This document shows positions 23,597-35,517 of a stretch of 64,000 nucleotides of DNA, piece by piece. Within the stretch, counting starts at the first letter, position 1. Each line of letters begins with the position of its first letter. The translations under genes and the position numbers were made by a program. Below the pieces are notes generated by a model. It was given only the letters and a program-made list of their open reading frames with translations, was not told where the DNA came from and searched no databases. The DNA is from Rhizoctonia solani (taxonomy: Eukaryota > Basidiomycota > Agaricomycetes > Cantharellales > Ceratobasidiaceae), in contig NC_057382.1 in NCBI RefSeq assembly GCF_016906535.1, forward strand, positions 558,001 through 622,000, in the 5' to 3' direction.

Positions 23597-25007
23597 TCAA
23601 CTCGACTTGTTCTCTTTTTGCTTTTGCTTTTCTAGCCATTCCTTTCTCTCCTTTTCCTCTTCAGCCCCATCCTCCCAAGCCCACACATACTTCCATTCAT
23701 TTCGCTTCAATGCCGTGAAGATGAACGACAGGCAACAAGTCGGACTGCCAAATCCCATGAGCCACCTTCCGTACTTGAACACGCCGAAAACTTACCTGAG
23801 ATACAACAGCGCAGGTTGAGCAGCCTTGAACACATGCATAGCCGCAAACGCCATCGACAGTCCAGTCATATATCCTATCATCGTCGCTCGGAAATACGTT
23901 TCCCCGTCGGAAGCTTTCATCATCCCCTTGCGGCGGAGGTGCATGTCTAGCCGGTAGGCGAGCGCAACAAGGAGCCCAGGGACGGCCACGTCTCCGAGCC
24001 CGAGAAGCATAGTCGAACTCCCCTTTTCCGGAGGAGGAAGAATAGAGAGACTTGTCAAGATCGAGCGCGGCCAGAGGAGTTTGATCGGGATCGTGAGGGA
24101 TGTGGCGACCGTGACCATGACTTTTGTTCCAAATACCCACCTGTCAATAATTTGTCAATTTGCTTTTTTCAACTAAAGTTAAAATAAGCTTACCAGATAT
24201 CGTAGAGAAACAGTCCGCTGAGTAGGATGCATCCTGTTTGGAGGCTGTCGATTTTCATGGTTCCCAACGTGGTATGTGAAAAGGAGAGGGCGAGGATATC
24301 GGTCATGATGGCTGATTTGGGGTCACTAAGGAAGAACAAGAGGGAGGGAATCGCGGAGATGGGTATGAGAACAAGGGATGGGAGGCGGAATTTGAGTAGC
24401 GGTTTGTCTGCGGCCAATTAGTGAATGTCGAGAGAACAATAGAGAGGAAACCTACTATTGGAGCCAAATTTGATACGATACTGGGGCATGGTTTTATATC
24501 TTGCGGATCCAAGGACTGATTTCGTGATGCTCAATAGGCACTGAGTGGGGTTAGGATAAACCCAGATATTATGTTAATCCAAAAACTCACCGACCAGACG
24601 CAGCCAGTGCCCATTACACAGAAATAATATCCTAAGAGCTTGTTTATCCACTCCTAAGTCGGGTATCAGTGCCAGCATCGTAGTATAAACATTAGAGATT
24701 TACCTCTCCCAAGTATTTGAAAGCAAGATATAATCCACCGAGCATAATGCTACCAAGAATCGGAAAAATCAACGCTTCGGATGAGCCCAGTCGCTCAGAT
24801 AACTCTTCTTCATCGTCATCGCTATCATCCTCGCCGACTCGCAGCTTGACTTTCAATGGTTTAGGCGCCTAAAGACGTGTCAATCCACGAAACAAGCGGA
24901 AAGACAAGACCGACCTTGTACGATCCCAATGACCCGGCGTATACCGACGCGCTGGCAAGCCCGACGAGACCCCCATATGTAAGCACTGAGTCGATATGTT
25001 GAAGCAT
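23597..25007 (-). CDS. Signal peptide peptidase (intramembrane aspartyl protease)
   Basis: ER multi-pass GxGD protease that clears signal peptides and some membrane proteins. The ATG at 25007 begins MLQHIDSVLTYGGLVGLASA. An acidic loop GEDDSDDDEEELSERLGSSE precedes the core helices. Exon joins give EWINKLLGYYFCVMGTGCVW, then KFRLPSLVLIPISAIPSLLF, then the first catalytic motif GLFLYDIW|WVFGTKVMVTVA across an intron. The second catalytic motif is MLLGLGDVAVPGLLVALAYR and the PAL motif is in AAQPALLYL. A small intron (about 23747-23795) links this to SPTCCLSFIFTALKRNEWKY and a Lys/Glu-rich tail ending KENKSS. The stop is at 23597. The KxKxx-like basic end is consistent with ER retention, which is inference. 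Confidence 0.88.
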
Positions 25008-25858
25008 AGCCGTGTTTGTCCAGACTTTCAGCCCAGTCGGAAATACGTGGAATGATGAAAGCCCTGTGAAACCCCTAAAAAGCAAGTTTTACGACACAAG
25101 CTTGGAGCATATACACAGTTAACGACTAATAAATTGGTCGTTAGCAGGTCACAAGTGGTGCCTAAAAGAAGGCGGCTCGGATCCCGGACGGAGGTTGCTT
25201 GGGTGATTTGTGTGTGGGGGAAACAAAAACGAAGTGACTGACCACGGCGCTGGGTGACAGACAGGTGACAAGCTTAGTCACCACCGGCGGCGCTTGCCCG
25301 GATTAGGCTAAAATGAGCTAGTTGGGACGAGTTGGCGATAACGAGCGATGTTCGTGCGGCAAGCAAGACATGGGCTTATCGTTCAAGTATTTCAGACATA
25401 GCTTATCAAAGGGAAGATCGGTGCCGCCTTGGAGCATGAGGAGGGGTGGCAATCTTCTGCTAGTGAGCTACCACAGACAATGGAGTGGAGCAACGGAGCC
25501 CGAATGGGATGTGAAGCGAGGAAATTTGAACGAAAGAACCCCCTGAAGGTAGATTGATAGGGGCTCTGGGCAGGTCACGAGCGCCAAAGTGAGGTGAATG
25601 CGTACAGTGGAGATCAGCCGAAGGACATAGGGGCAAGGATGCAATTAAGCATCGGGTGGTGAATTTGCGTAAAAGAGACGGTAAATCGAGCCAGATTAGC
25701 ATTAGCGTTTGGATTTTGCCGGAAGAGCCGGACGTGGAAGCGGGGGAAGGACATGAGGCCGCCGCGTGTTTTTGGTAACAAGTCACGTCACGGGACCCTT
25801 AGGAGTACTTTTGAGCAGATTCGAGGCGCAGAGAGACTAGGTCAAGCCGGCCACGACC
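25008..25858. promoter_or_regulatory. Divergent intergenic region between SPP and HMT1 genes
   Basis: Upstream DNA for both genes. No TATA box or conserved ORF is obvious. The open frames here are chance readings in GC-rich DNA. Confidence 0.35.
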
Positions 25859-28800
25859 ATGTCTCCCACTCTGGCCATGGCTCCGTCGCCAGAAGTGCTC
25901 TTCCAGCTACGAGCGGCAGAGTCAGCCACCCTATTGGTTCTTCTCTTGGGCGCTCCGTTGCTCAAAGGACCCACCCCACCGCACGCGACGACCAACGGAG
26001 TCTCCGAGATAACGACTGTTGTACGAGCCGTCAAGACCCCCCGACGCCAATTAGTAGTATTCCTCCTTAGCTTGGCCGCACTTACTGCCTTCCTCGATGG
26101 CTCAGTAACTGTCGGCCTGGCCGTCATCAAACATGTATTCGAAACCAACCTGCCCCCTTGGAAAGGCACCGAATTTCACTCTGTGGCTCTGCTCGTAGCC
26201 TTTGCCGGGTTTGCTATCATTGGCGCTTTCAAGGAGGCGCGAGGCGCTCCGATCTGGCAATCCAAACTTCTCAAGCTGTTTGTTTTCGCCGCGCTTGCAT
26301 TTGATGTTGCTCTTGCAATTCTCATCCCACTTGTCGTACCCATCTGGCACAGTAAGCAATCCACGGGAAAATTTTCCAATATGTATTTACACCCCCTTGT
26401 ATTACAGTGTACCCGGACCCGAACCCGCATGTTCCCAACGGTTCGATCGACGTACCTGTTGGAGTTACTCCTGCAGTTCATTTCGGCCTGACCGTGTTCC
26501 GCGTGCTCGTTTTGACCGTCCTTTTCCCTACTCTCTTCTTCCCCCGCACCGTTTATGAACCCGTCGAGCACAGCGCACCCGTCCCTCAAAACGGCGAAAC
26601 TTCTTTGCTTATCCCAGCTGCGGCGGCTGCCTCTGCGGAAACTTCCGCCGGACTCGCAGCGCCCAAAGCCAAGTACGGCACATTCAACGCCACACCTTCA
26701 ACAGCTCCACCCAGTCGCGCACACACCCCTGCTCCAAGTATCGGTGGCCCTTCTAGCTCCGCAGATGCACGTCCTTCGCGAACTGAGCTCACTTGGTCTG
26801 AAATTGGTGGCCGTCTCAAACGATTGGCTCCTTACCTCTGGCCTCACAAGAGCATTGCCTTGCAACTTTTGGCTGTTATTTGCCTGCTTATTGTTACTGC
26901 TGGTCGTGTTATCAATGCCGCAATTCCGTTCAAACTTAGCGAGGTTGTCGAAGCTCTTACTCACAAGGGTGGTCGTCATACGGTCTGGTCCCCACTCTTG
27001 TGGTATGTCGGCCTCAGGTTCCTTGCTGGTTCTGGCGGATTGGGTGCACTTCGTGATGTGAGTAAATTTGAGTCATCTGCGGAGCCCCGTCTAACTTTGA
27101 TCTCGACAGCTTCTATGGGCACCCGTCATGCAATTCTCGGACCGGTCCATGTCCCAGCTTGCTTTCGACCATTTGCTCAATCTCTCGCTCGCATGGCACA
27201 CTCGTCGCAAGACTGGCGAAGTGCTCAGGATCCTCGATCGCGGCGCAGCAATCAACCACATCTTTGAACTCTTGGTGTTCAATGTTCTCCCTACCATCGC
27301 CGATATCGCCATTGCTATTTGGATCTTCTTCTATTTCTTTGGACCCGCTTTGAGTATCGTCATTGCTGCTATCATGGTTGTCTACGGTAAACTCTTATTT
27401 CCTCCTATTTGACTGAGAATTTGTTTATTGATGAAATTCAACAGTTGGAGTCAGTGTCCTTCTGACCTCATGGAGGACTAGGCTGCGCAGGGAGATGGTT
27501 GATGCTGATGTGGTAAGTCCTAGGCCTGCGTATCTGTATCGGATCTCGGCTCACATATCCGTAGGCTACTCGCGGCATTCATACCGACTCGCTCCTAAAC
27601 TACGAGACTGTCAAGTACTTTGGTGGAGAGGAACATGAGGGCGAGCGCTATCGTGAGGCCATCACTCGGTACCAGAAGTTCGAGATTCGTGTAATGGGTG
27701 AGCGTTATTCCTGCTATATCCTGTTGAGGAAGTTCGAAGCACTGACTCCGGCTCCGATAGGCTCCTTGAGTCTCATGAACCTTACTCAGAATCTCTTGCT
27801 CGTATGTGTCCTCGTTTGCCCCTATCTTACTACGCATTGCTGACATTTCTCTGGCAGAGTGCTGGTCTTCTGATCGGCTCGTTGCTTGTCGTTCTCGATA
27901 CTACCCATCCCCAAGAAGACATTGTGAAGCGGTATATTGTCTTTATTACGTATCTTGCCCAGGTAGGCCACTCGTCCAGATGAACCCATTTTAGGTTTTG
28001 ACTGTTCTTTAGCTCTATGGTCCCTTGAACAGCCTCGCGTATATCTACCGCTCGATCAACCAGAATCTTATTGACACTGAGCGTCTTTTGGATCTCCTCG
28101 ATGAGCCGTCTGAGGTGCAAGACAAGCCTGATGCAAAGGAGCTCATTGTGACCGATGGTGTTATCGAATTTGGCAAGTGTCACACTTTTAATCACATGCA
28201 AATTACATTTGAATAACGATGGTGATGAAACTAGACAACGTCACCTTCTCATATGACGGTCGCACAACCGCACTCAACGGCGTTTCTTTCACGGTTCAGA
28301 AGGGCGGCTCCATCGCACTCGTTGGCGAATCTGGCTCAGGCAAGAGCACAATTTTGAGACTGCTGTACCGCTTCTACGACCTTGCCCCCGGTGATGGCGC
28401 GATTCGCATTGATGGTCAAGATATCCGTGATGTCACTCAGGTGGGCAAACATGTTGGCGAACTTTAACTGACAACTTGCTGATTGGGTTACTCTTAATTA
28501 AAAGGCAAGCTTGCGTAAGGCGATCGGCGTCGTTCCCCAAGATAGCGTGTTGTTCAACAATACCATCGCGTACAACATTGGATACGGGAAGTTTGGTGCG
28601 ACTACCGAGGAGATTGAGAATGCTGCTCGGGCAGCTCAGGTTCACGATCGCATTACTTCGTTCCCCGATGGCTATGAGACTGTCGTTGGTGAACGCGGTG
28701 TTCGTCTCAGTGGTGGCGAGAAGCAGCGCGTATCGATTGCTCGCACGCTCCTGAAGGCTCCGAAGATTATCTTGCTCGATGAGGCTACTTCGTAAGTTTT

Positions 28801-30410
28801 GATGCCCATTTCTAATTGCTCGAGCTTGACATTGTTTTGGCAGAGCATTAGACACTACTACCGAACGCGATATTCAAAAGGCACTCCAGAACTTGACTGA
28901 TGGACGTTCTACTGTATCGATTGCGCATCGTCTGTCTACCATTTCCAACTCCGACTTGTGAGCACACCAACTTGAGTTTCAATCGACCAAGTACTGACTA
29001 CCGCACAGGATCCTCGTGTTCCACCAGGGAGAAATTGTCGAGTTCGGAACTCACCGTGAATTGGTTGAACGCGATGGTCGTTTTGCCGCGATGTGGGCTG
29101 ATCAAATCTCTTCTGTCGACGACACCCGTTCGATTCACGATAATGTCAAGCACGATAACGAGTCTGAAGTTCCCGGATACGCAGTTGACGCTCCTTCGCA
29201 TTCGAACCAAGAAGCACACATCCTTCCTGTCCACCCGATCGATAGCCCCGGCAACTTGAGCGCCATCCAAACAGATGCCGGTCCCGTTGCGCTCGAGCTT
29301 GGCCCACAGATTGTCCCCGTTGAACAACTTGTCGCTGCTGCAGTTACGTCTGAGCACCCCGAACCCATCAAGCCTGAGGAACAGGAGGCTGGGGAGACTT
29401 CGTTCCGAGAAGTTCACCCTGATGTTTCGTTTGCCGCTGTCGCGTCTGGCGATGTTCCTGCTCCCAAGGACGAGACTCATGTCGATGATGCTCCCCAACC
29501 CGCTGCCGAAGAGTTTGCCCCTGCTGCCTTCCCTAGCACTGAAGAGCCTTCTTCGATTCCTCCTCCGGCTCCGATCGTGTTCCCCAAGGGCGATGACGAA
29601 TCTTCTATCGCTGGCTCTTCTCGTCCCCCGCTCCGTGAGAATCCTTCTGGTTCTGGCTCTCCTGGCATTTCGTTTGCTCCTGGCACTGAAGGTGAACGCA
29701 TCAAACATGCTGCTCAACGCTTCCGCAAGATCTCGCAAGGTGCCGCAGCCAAGAGCACTGCAGGATTCGCTCAACTCGCTCGTCGCATCTCCCGCGGTAC
29801 TCCTGGCCGTCAAGCTAGCATGAGCATCCATCCCGATGCAGGTACCGAGGACGTTCGTGCTTCGGAAGACCTTCCAAGACCTTCCGACGATGTCGCTGCT
29901 ACTCCTGCCGCCGAATCCCCTGCTTCTACTCCTGCTCCTGTAGCCTTCCCAGGTTCCGAGACTCCTGTTGCTTCCCCATCTCCAGCTGTTGTCTCCCCCG
30001 CTCCCGAGACTGAAGGTGACGCTTCCCCTGCTCTTGAGGCTCCCTCTACTCCTGGAACTCCTGGTATCAGCTTCGCTGCGGGTACTGAGGGCGATCGCAC
30101 TGAGGGAGGTGACCGCATCAAGCATGCTGCCCAACGATTCCGCAAGATTTCTCAGGGTGCAGCCGTTAAGAGCACTGCAGGATTTGCCAACCTCGCGCGC
30201 CGGATGACTCTCAACCCCAACCGACAGCCCAGCTCTGGTTCCATTCCGGGTGTAGCTTCTCCCCCTGCCACCCCTGGTCACTTGCACCGTGAAGGAAGCG
30301 GAAGCGTCAGGCAGTCGCTCGATGCTGGTGAAGCCAGCAGCGTTGCCGACAGCGACAAGAAGAAGAAGAAGGATAAGAAGGATAGGCGCAAGAGCACCGC
30401 GGCCGACTAA
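25859..30410 (+). CDS. HMT1: HMT1-type vacuolar half ABC transporter (ABCB6/HMT1 family)
   Basis: Exports glutathione or phytochelatin-metal type cargo into the vacuole in fungi; substrate here inferred. The ATG at 25859 begins [20 protein letters not shown]; five hydrophobic N-terminal helices (as in ABCB6/HMT1) precede the canonical six-helix domain starting near [20 protein letters not shown]. Core pieces include [20 protein letters not shown] and [24 protein letters not shown] sequence (residues encoded at 27570-27640). Walker A is GESGSGKST, the signature is [16 protein letters not shown], Walker B is IILLDEATS, and the H-loop is [11 protein letters not shown]. The intron at 28173-28234 begins with GC (GGCAAGT), joining IEF to DNVTFSYDG. 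After the transporter proper (about 29120) a disordered tail of roughly 430 residues carries a duplicated basic module. About 13 exons. Confidence 0.9.
29664..29792 (+). repeat. HMT1 C-tail module, copy 1
   Basis: Encodes [20 protein letters not shown] followed by [20 protein letters not shown]. It lies in the disordered tail and is matched by copy 2 about 400 bp downstream. Confidence 0.8.
30063..30209 (+). repeat. HMT1 C-tail module, copy 2
   Basis: Encodes [20 protein letters not shown] followed by [20 protein letters not shown] and FANLARR. Same order as copy 1 with a six-residue insertion. Confidence 0.8.
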
Positions 30411-31814
30411 TCGAGTTGATGATTTAATGAGGATTCGGTTTCTTGCTTTGTGACATAATGACTCCCATATTCCACGGTTTTCTTTGTTTATCCTTTTGCT
30501 CAATCGTGTTTGAATACCCACTGACTGGAAGACTGGAATTTACCACCCATCTAACGTTGAGAATTGTACTTCCCTTTCCCCCGACTCCTACTCGTGATTT
30601 CTCTTCTTTGTCTTTTCCTTTTGTGTCTTAACCTACCTTCAAAGTGGTGAAGGATCAATGTGATGATATATAGTTTTGAAATTCTCTTCTAGTGACTGAG
30701 AGTGAGGAAGCTTGAGATATGTTTAAAACACTGTGGGACTGATGGACTCGAGCGCTCATGGGATCCCACTTACACTCTCGTACCCATAAATGGATATGAT
30801 TACGTGTAGATCACATGTACTGTGCCGGAGATTACAGTGTAGTTACAACAGACAAATGAGAATAACGTGACAATGCGAATCATCGTTTGGTTGTAAAGCT
30901 CGCCACGAGATCGTCAATTACTCCATACCATTACTCGCCTTTTCAGGACTTTTGGCAATTGTGCTTGCTACATTTCAGTCCATTCATATCATCAGTGAGT
31001 ACCGAAACGCTTTTAGTGTCTGATCAACTGTGAAAAGGCAATTGTCGACATTTCCTAGACCGTTAATAACAGGGAATTCTACAAGTGTCAGTGCACCAGG
31101 TGCCGGATTACGATTACAGGCTACCAGGAAGTTAGCTATCAAAGTCTTCGGTACCATCGAAAAAGAGACGAAAAAGAAGGTATGCAGCGATTAAATGATG
31201 CTCCATCTACGGACAAAAATGATAGAACCCCCACCCGAAGAACTTCGTTAATCTTGCGTCCGGAGCTGTGTGTTGGTACCGACATCTGCTCTTACTCGGT
31301 CCTTATTTTTCGACTTTGATGAATGCGGTACATTGTGTCTCGCTGCGCAAGGCACACTGGCCACGGAAATTTGAGGATGGTCAAAATGCTATATACTCTC
31401 TTTGGAAATTGGCTTTTCTATTGGTGCTCTAAATTTGATTTGAATGAAATTCCTTTGCACCCCGGTCTGAAGAAGCAACACAAGCAACAAGGATGAACTA
31501 CCGTTTCTACTCATACGGGTATGTATTGGGTGATAGATAGTCTGTCCCGGCGGCCGGCCACATGGTCAGAAGCTCCAAACCTACGTTGATCAACCCGGCA
31601 GGGTGCAAAAAGAAGACAAACATCAGCGCGAAGCGCGCGTTTCGGCCTCGAATAGTATCCACTGTAGAGTTCAGATAGGCATTACTACATAGCCTTCATC
31701 CTCTTAATTGCTGCGGGTACACTAGGTCGTATATAAATCCTCCGTTGCAACGCAAAGTCGAATAACTTACTCTACCGCCCAGTTCGTTATCCACCCAACT
31801 AAATCGTTATCGTT
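30411..31814. other. Intergenic with possible orphan exons
   Basis: The 5' part is HMT1 3' UTR. A hydrophobic open stretch at 30913-30994 reads SIPLLAFSGLLAIVLATFQS and ends at a GTGAGT donor. Another open stretch near 31074-31180 reads GAGLRLQATRKLAIKVFGTI and ends at a GTATGC site. They look like exons of an unidentified or decayed plus-strand gene. The rest is upstream DNA of the P450, including a TATAAA at 31732-31737. Confidence 0.35.
31732..31737 (+). promoter_or_regulatory. TATA box of the second P450 gene
   Basis: TATAAA lies about 80 nt upstream of the ATG at 31815, a usual spacing for fungal TATA promoters. Confidence 0.5.
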
Positions 31815-34114
31815 ATGGACATGTTACCGACTACTCCCGTCTCCGCTGCGATTTCAGCGACCGCTCTCTGGGTTCTCGTCCGCTGCTTACAAATGTTATA
31901 CAAGGCCATAAATACGGAGCTCATCAATATATTATATTCTCAGAAGAGTATGTAGAGCTACCATTCAAGTTCTGATTTTTTTCTGATCCGCATACATTAG
32001 AACAAAGTGGAAAGGGATACTTCCAGGCAAAACCAATGTACCAGGAGTCGTCTATGGGAATAATCGAGTTTTTAATGCGAAATATAGCGGTACGTTTCAT
32101 GTCTTCTACCATGAAATTCGAGCTAACATCAAGGAAAAACCTAGAATTTTTGCGCGCAGGAAAGGATGCATATATGCAAGTGGCAGTGGATAACTCGCGA
32201 CCTAATATTTATATCGCTGATCCTCAAGCTATCAAGGTACGAACGCGACCATAATCCTCTGGCTATTTCTGACTGAACAGTAAATGCGCAGAGTATTACG
32301 ATGCAGAAGCAGCGCTTTACAAAAGACCTTGAGAAGGTTGGGGAGGTAGTCGGAATGTATGGGCACAACCTGGCGTCCGTTGAAGGGGACGATTGGAAGA
32401 GGCACCGCAGGGAAACTCAGCGCGCCTTCAACGAGGTGAGAATTTTTGCCTCCAGAAATGAAAAGGTCACTAACCAAGTCTTCACTTTACAGAAAAACAT
32501 TCGCATGGTCTGGTCAGAGACTGAGGGAGTTATGAATAGCTTATTCGAAGTTTGGGACAAACTCAACACTACCGAAGTTCGCATCAGTGATGTGCCTGAC
32601 ATGACGGAAATGGTCAGTTCAATTCCCCGTAACTTGAGATATTTATCTTACAGTCGTCAAAAGTTGGCCCTGCTGGTAATTTCAGCGGCTGGATTTGGTC
32701 GTCGTGTGAATTGGGATCCAGCTGATGATAAGACTCCCGAAGGACGGAAAATGTCGTTCTCTACCGCACTCCGTACAGTTTCAGGGAATCTCATTACCAG
32801 GTAAACTGTCTTTTAACTCCTATCACCTTGGTATTCGTTCTAACTAGCCTGTAAACGTAGGTTGCTTATCCCTAATTGGGCTAAGGATCTTACGAAGACA
32901 ACTAGAACTATCACAACTGCGTTTTCCGAGTTTGGTAATTATCTCAGTGAAATGACTGCGGCCCGTCGCATAGGAAAAGAAATTGACGGCAGTGAGCTGC
33001 AAGAAGCTCCTCACGCACAAGTTGCGTCTGATAGCTTGTTCAACATACTCCTCTCAGCAAGCGATGCAGATTCTGGAAAAGGTCAAAAGCTGAGCGACCG
33101 GGATGTTGCCGGTGAGTATATACTAGTTTATTGTGACTTATCATAGTTTTAATCAGTATATCATAGGCAATGCGTTCCTTTTCCTCTTTGCTGGCCATGA
33201 GACTACTGCGCATACATTGTCGTTTTGTCTTGGACTCTTAGCTCTATACCCTGAGGTCCAGCAAGAAGTGTACGAACAAATAAAGCAAGTCATAGGAACT
33301 CGTGATAAACTCGTGAGCCACACGGTTGCTAATCTGAGCGTCACTCACACTCGACCCAGGAATACTCCGACATGAACGACATCAACCTTGTAGAATGTGT
33401 ACTTTGGGAAGCGTTGCGCTTGTACCCAGTCGTATGTACCTCATCCAAACTCAATTGACGAACCAAACTAAAGGAGGTAATTAGGTGACACAAGCACCTA
33501 AAATTGCTACAGAGGACTCTGTTATAAGTATTGCTCGTAATGGTCCCGGAGCGACCGAAAACACGCGTGAAGATTTCTTTATTCCCAAAGGCGCGAATAT
33601 TTGGCTCTCCTTTACTGCTGTTCACTACAATCGTAGGTTTTATTTCATCTTCCATCCGCGCCTTAAGCTCATTCTGGATATAGCTACACACTGGTCTGAG
33701 CCCGAGAAATTTCGTCCAAAGAGATTCCTAGAGCCTTACAACAAGGATGCTTTCCTTGCGTTCTCAATCGGTCCCCGCTCCTGTCTTGGACGCAAGTGAG
33801 TACTTCGTCTTTCGACATACCTAAAGAATATATTTTACCAGCAATTTCCTGGAACACTTGCAGGTTTGCAGAGACTGAGTCCATCGTTGCGCTGGCTATG
33901 TTACTCGCGAGGTACGAGGTCGGTATTGATGACGAGAGATTTCCCAATATTCCCGGAGAGAGCAAATTGGTGGGGCTTCCTCTTTCTTGCGGGTTGACTA
34001 ATTATACTTACCAATAACTTGACCTAGGAACGTGAGGCTCGTCTTCTTGATCCTATCCAAACTATCACTCTGGTTCCAGCCAGACTCCCTCTAGTTTTTA
34101 AACGCCGCCTTTAA
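31815..34114 (+). CDS. Cytochrome P450 (basidiomycete multi-intron type)
   Basis: ER-anchored heme monooxygenase; family number not assigned, though the pattern resembles CYP5150-like enzymes. The ATG at 31815 begins MDMLPTTPVSAAISATALWV, an N-terminal anchor. After an intron comes WKGILPGKTNVPGVVYGNNR. Then SVEGDDWKRHRRETQRAFNE (helix C WxxxR) and LLVISAAGFGRRVNWDPADD. The I-helix is LFLFAGHETTAHTLSFCLGL, the K-helix VLWEALRLYP (ExxR), PEKFRPKRFLEP follows, and the heme loop is FLAFSIGPRSCLGRK. The last two exons add FAETESIVALAMLLARYEVG and, after an intron, LLDPIQTITLVPARLPLVFK, ending RRL at 34114. About twelve exons, no frameshift seen. The first splice (near 31948) has two possible donors. 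Confidence 0.88.
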
Positions 34115-35517
34115 GTGACTCATCACCACCATAACCCCCCGCCTGTGCGGCCTAACCTTTTTCCAAGAATTACTCTCTATGCTCGCGGACATCTCATTTT
34201 CCCCACGAAATTATATCTTTCATTCAACACATGCGTCTTCATTAATTGTATATCAGCGACTATGTTATTCGGGTTAGTTTATACTCATTTCGTACTAATG
34301 GTCCACATATTCACAAGTTAGCTTTGCTTGGGCGGAGTTTCTTCCGAGGCAAATTGACGGCAATACCCAATTAGATACAAGGCATTTGATCATGTGCATT
34401 CCAAGTATAGTGAATATCAGGTATTCTTATCAGTTATAACAGAGGTGTGACGCATGTAGGACTGCTCAGCCCCTGCTTGCACAATTGTAGAGTCCACGAC
34501 CCGTTTATCCTCCGGTTACCTTTGAATCCTTGCAGGCCCCAAAAAATTACCTACGAGACATAAGTATTTTTGTCATGCTTTGGTGTTTAAAATAATCTCT
34601 GTGTGGCTACCTCAACGCCGATAAATGCACAAAAACATTTTTATGAATTGTAATTTTGGTTGTAGGGAGAATTCGTAGGCAATAGTGGTTTTTCGTGGTG
34701 CTGGCAGCGAGTGTTGCATATAGCAAATTGTGGTTGGGCCCGGCCTGGATAATTACAAACCTGCAGCGTGCCGGAAGGGCGATGTCGGCACGTTGCGGCG
34801 AACATATGCCAAGAACTCATTGCAGATATCCCAATGGGGCCCGGTTTTGCAATAGGAAGTAACATTTTATTTGCAAAATACATGGTGTCAAGTCCCATAG
34901 ACAATGTCCGGGGCCCATTGCGCGTTACGCGTAGCATCTCAGAATACGAAACCACTCCTATATGCGCGGGATTATGCAGTATAGTACATGTAATAACTGA
35001 GTCCCCAAGCACAGCTAAGGCGATTGTGGACGAAGATTTGGTGTTCGTAACCAAGGTCCTACTCATTGGCATTACGTTCTCCTCGTATATATATACTCTG
35101 AATATGTGCACAACACTCACCAAGCTATCCAAGAGACTACCATATCTTCATTTCCTACCTACCTTATCAGGCTATCCATATTGTTTCCCACTTCTTATCC
35201 TAGTACTTCAATTCTGGCATGACAAACACTTGTGAGGCCAGCGCCACAGTTGGGCAGGTGAGAGAGTCGCTATGACTGGTAATCGAGCGCCTTACACGTT
35301 GGTAGGGGAATCCTTGGTACACTAGACGACCTGGTTGGATCACTTCGGGAATATTTGTCATAATCGTGAGTTTCTCTCGTTGTATGGTGCAGAATAGATT
35401 CCAATTTTATCATAGATATCGGCCATAACTTCATAAGCGTCGCCCGACATGCTAGGTTTGTGTGGCACAGTTTTACAAAACTAGAAACATTGGCCAAATT
35501 GACTTTGACTGTAACAG
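34115..35517. other. Intergenic; 5' end of the TMEM184-like gene expected here but not found
   Basis: Contains the P450 3' UTR and open frames without family features. A first exon encoding the N-terminal helix of the TMEM184-like gene should lie here. A weak hydrophobic reading near 35130-35220 is the only candidate and does not splice cleanly. Confidence 0.35.

Noticed and set aside
28998..30521. 507-codon open frame on the minus strand
   Set aside because: Fully antisense to the HMT1 tail. The HMT1 frame has clear motifs and splice sites; the antisense reading is Ser/Arg/Gly noise from biased codon use.
34768..35235. 155-codon plus frame
   Set aside because: No ATG at its start, no family features, and not needed by any splice model.
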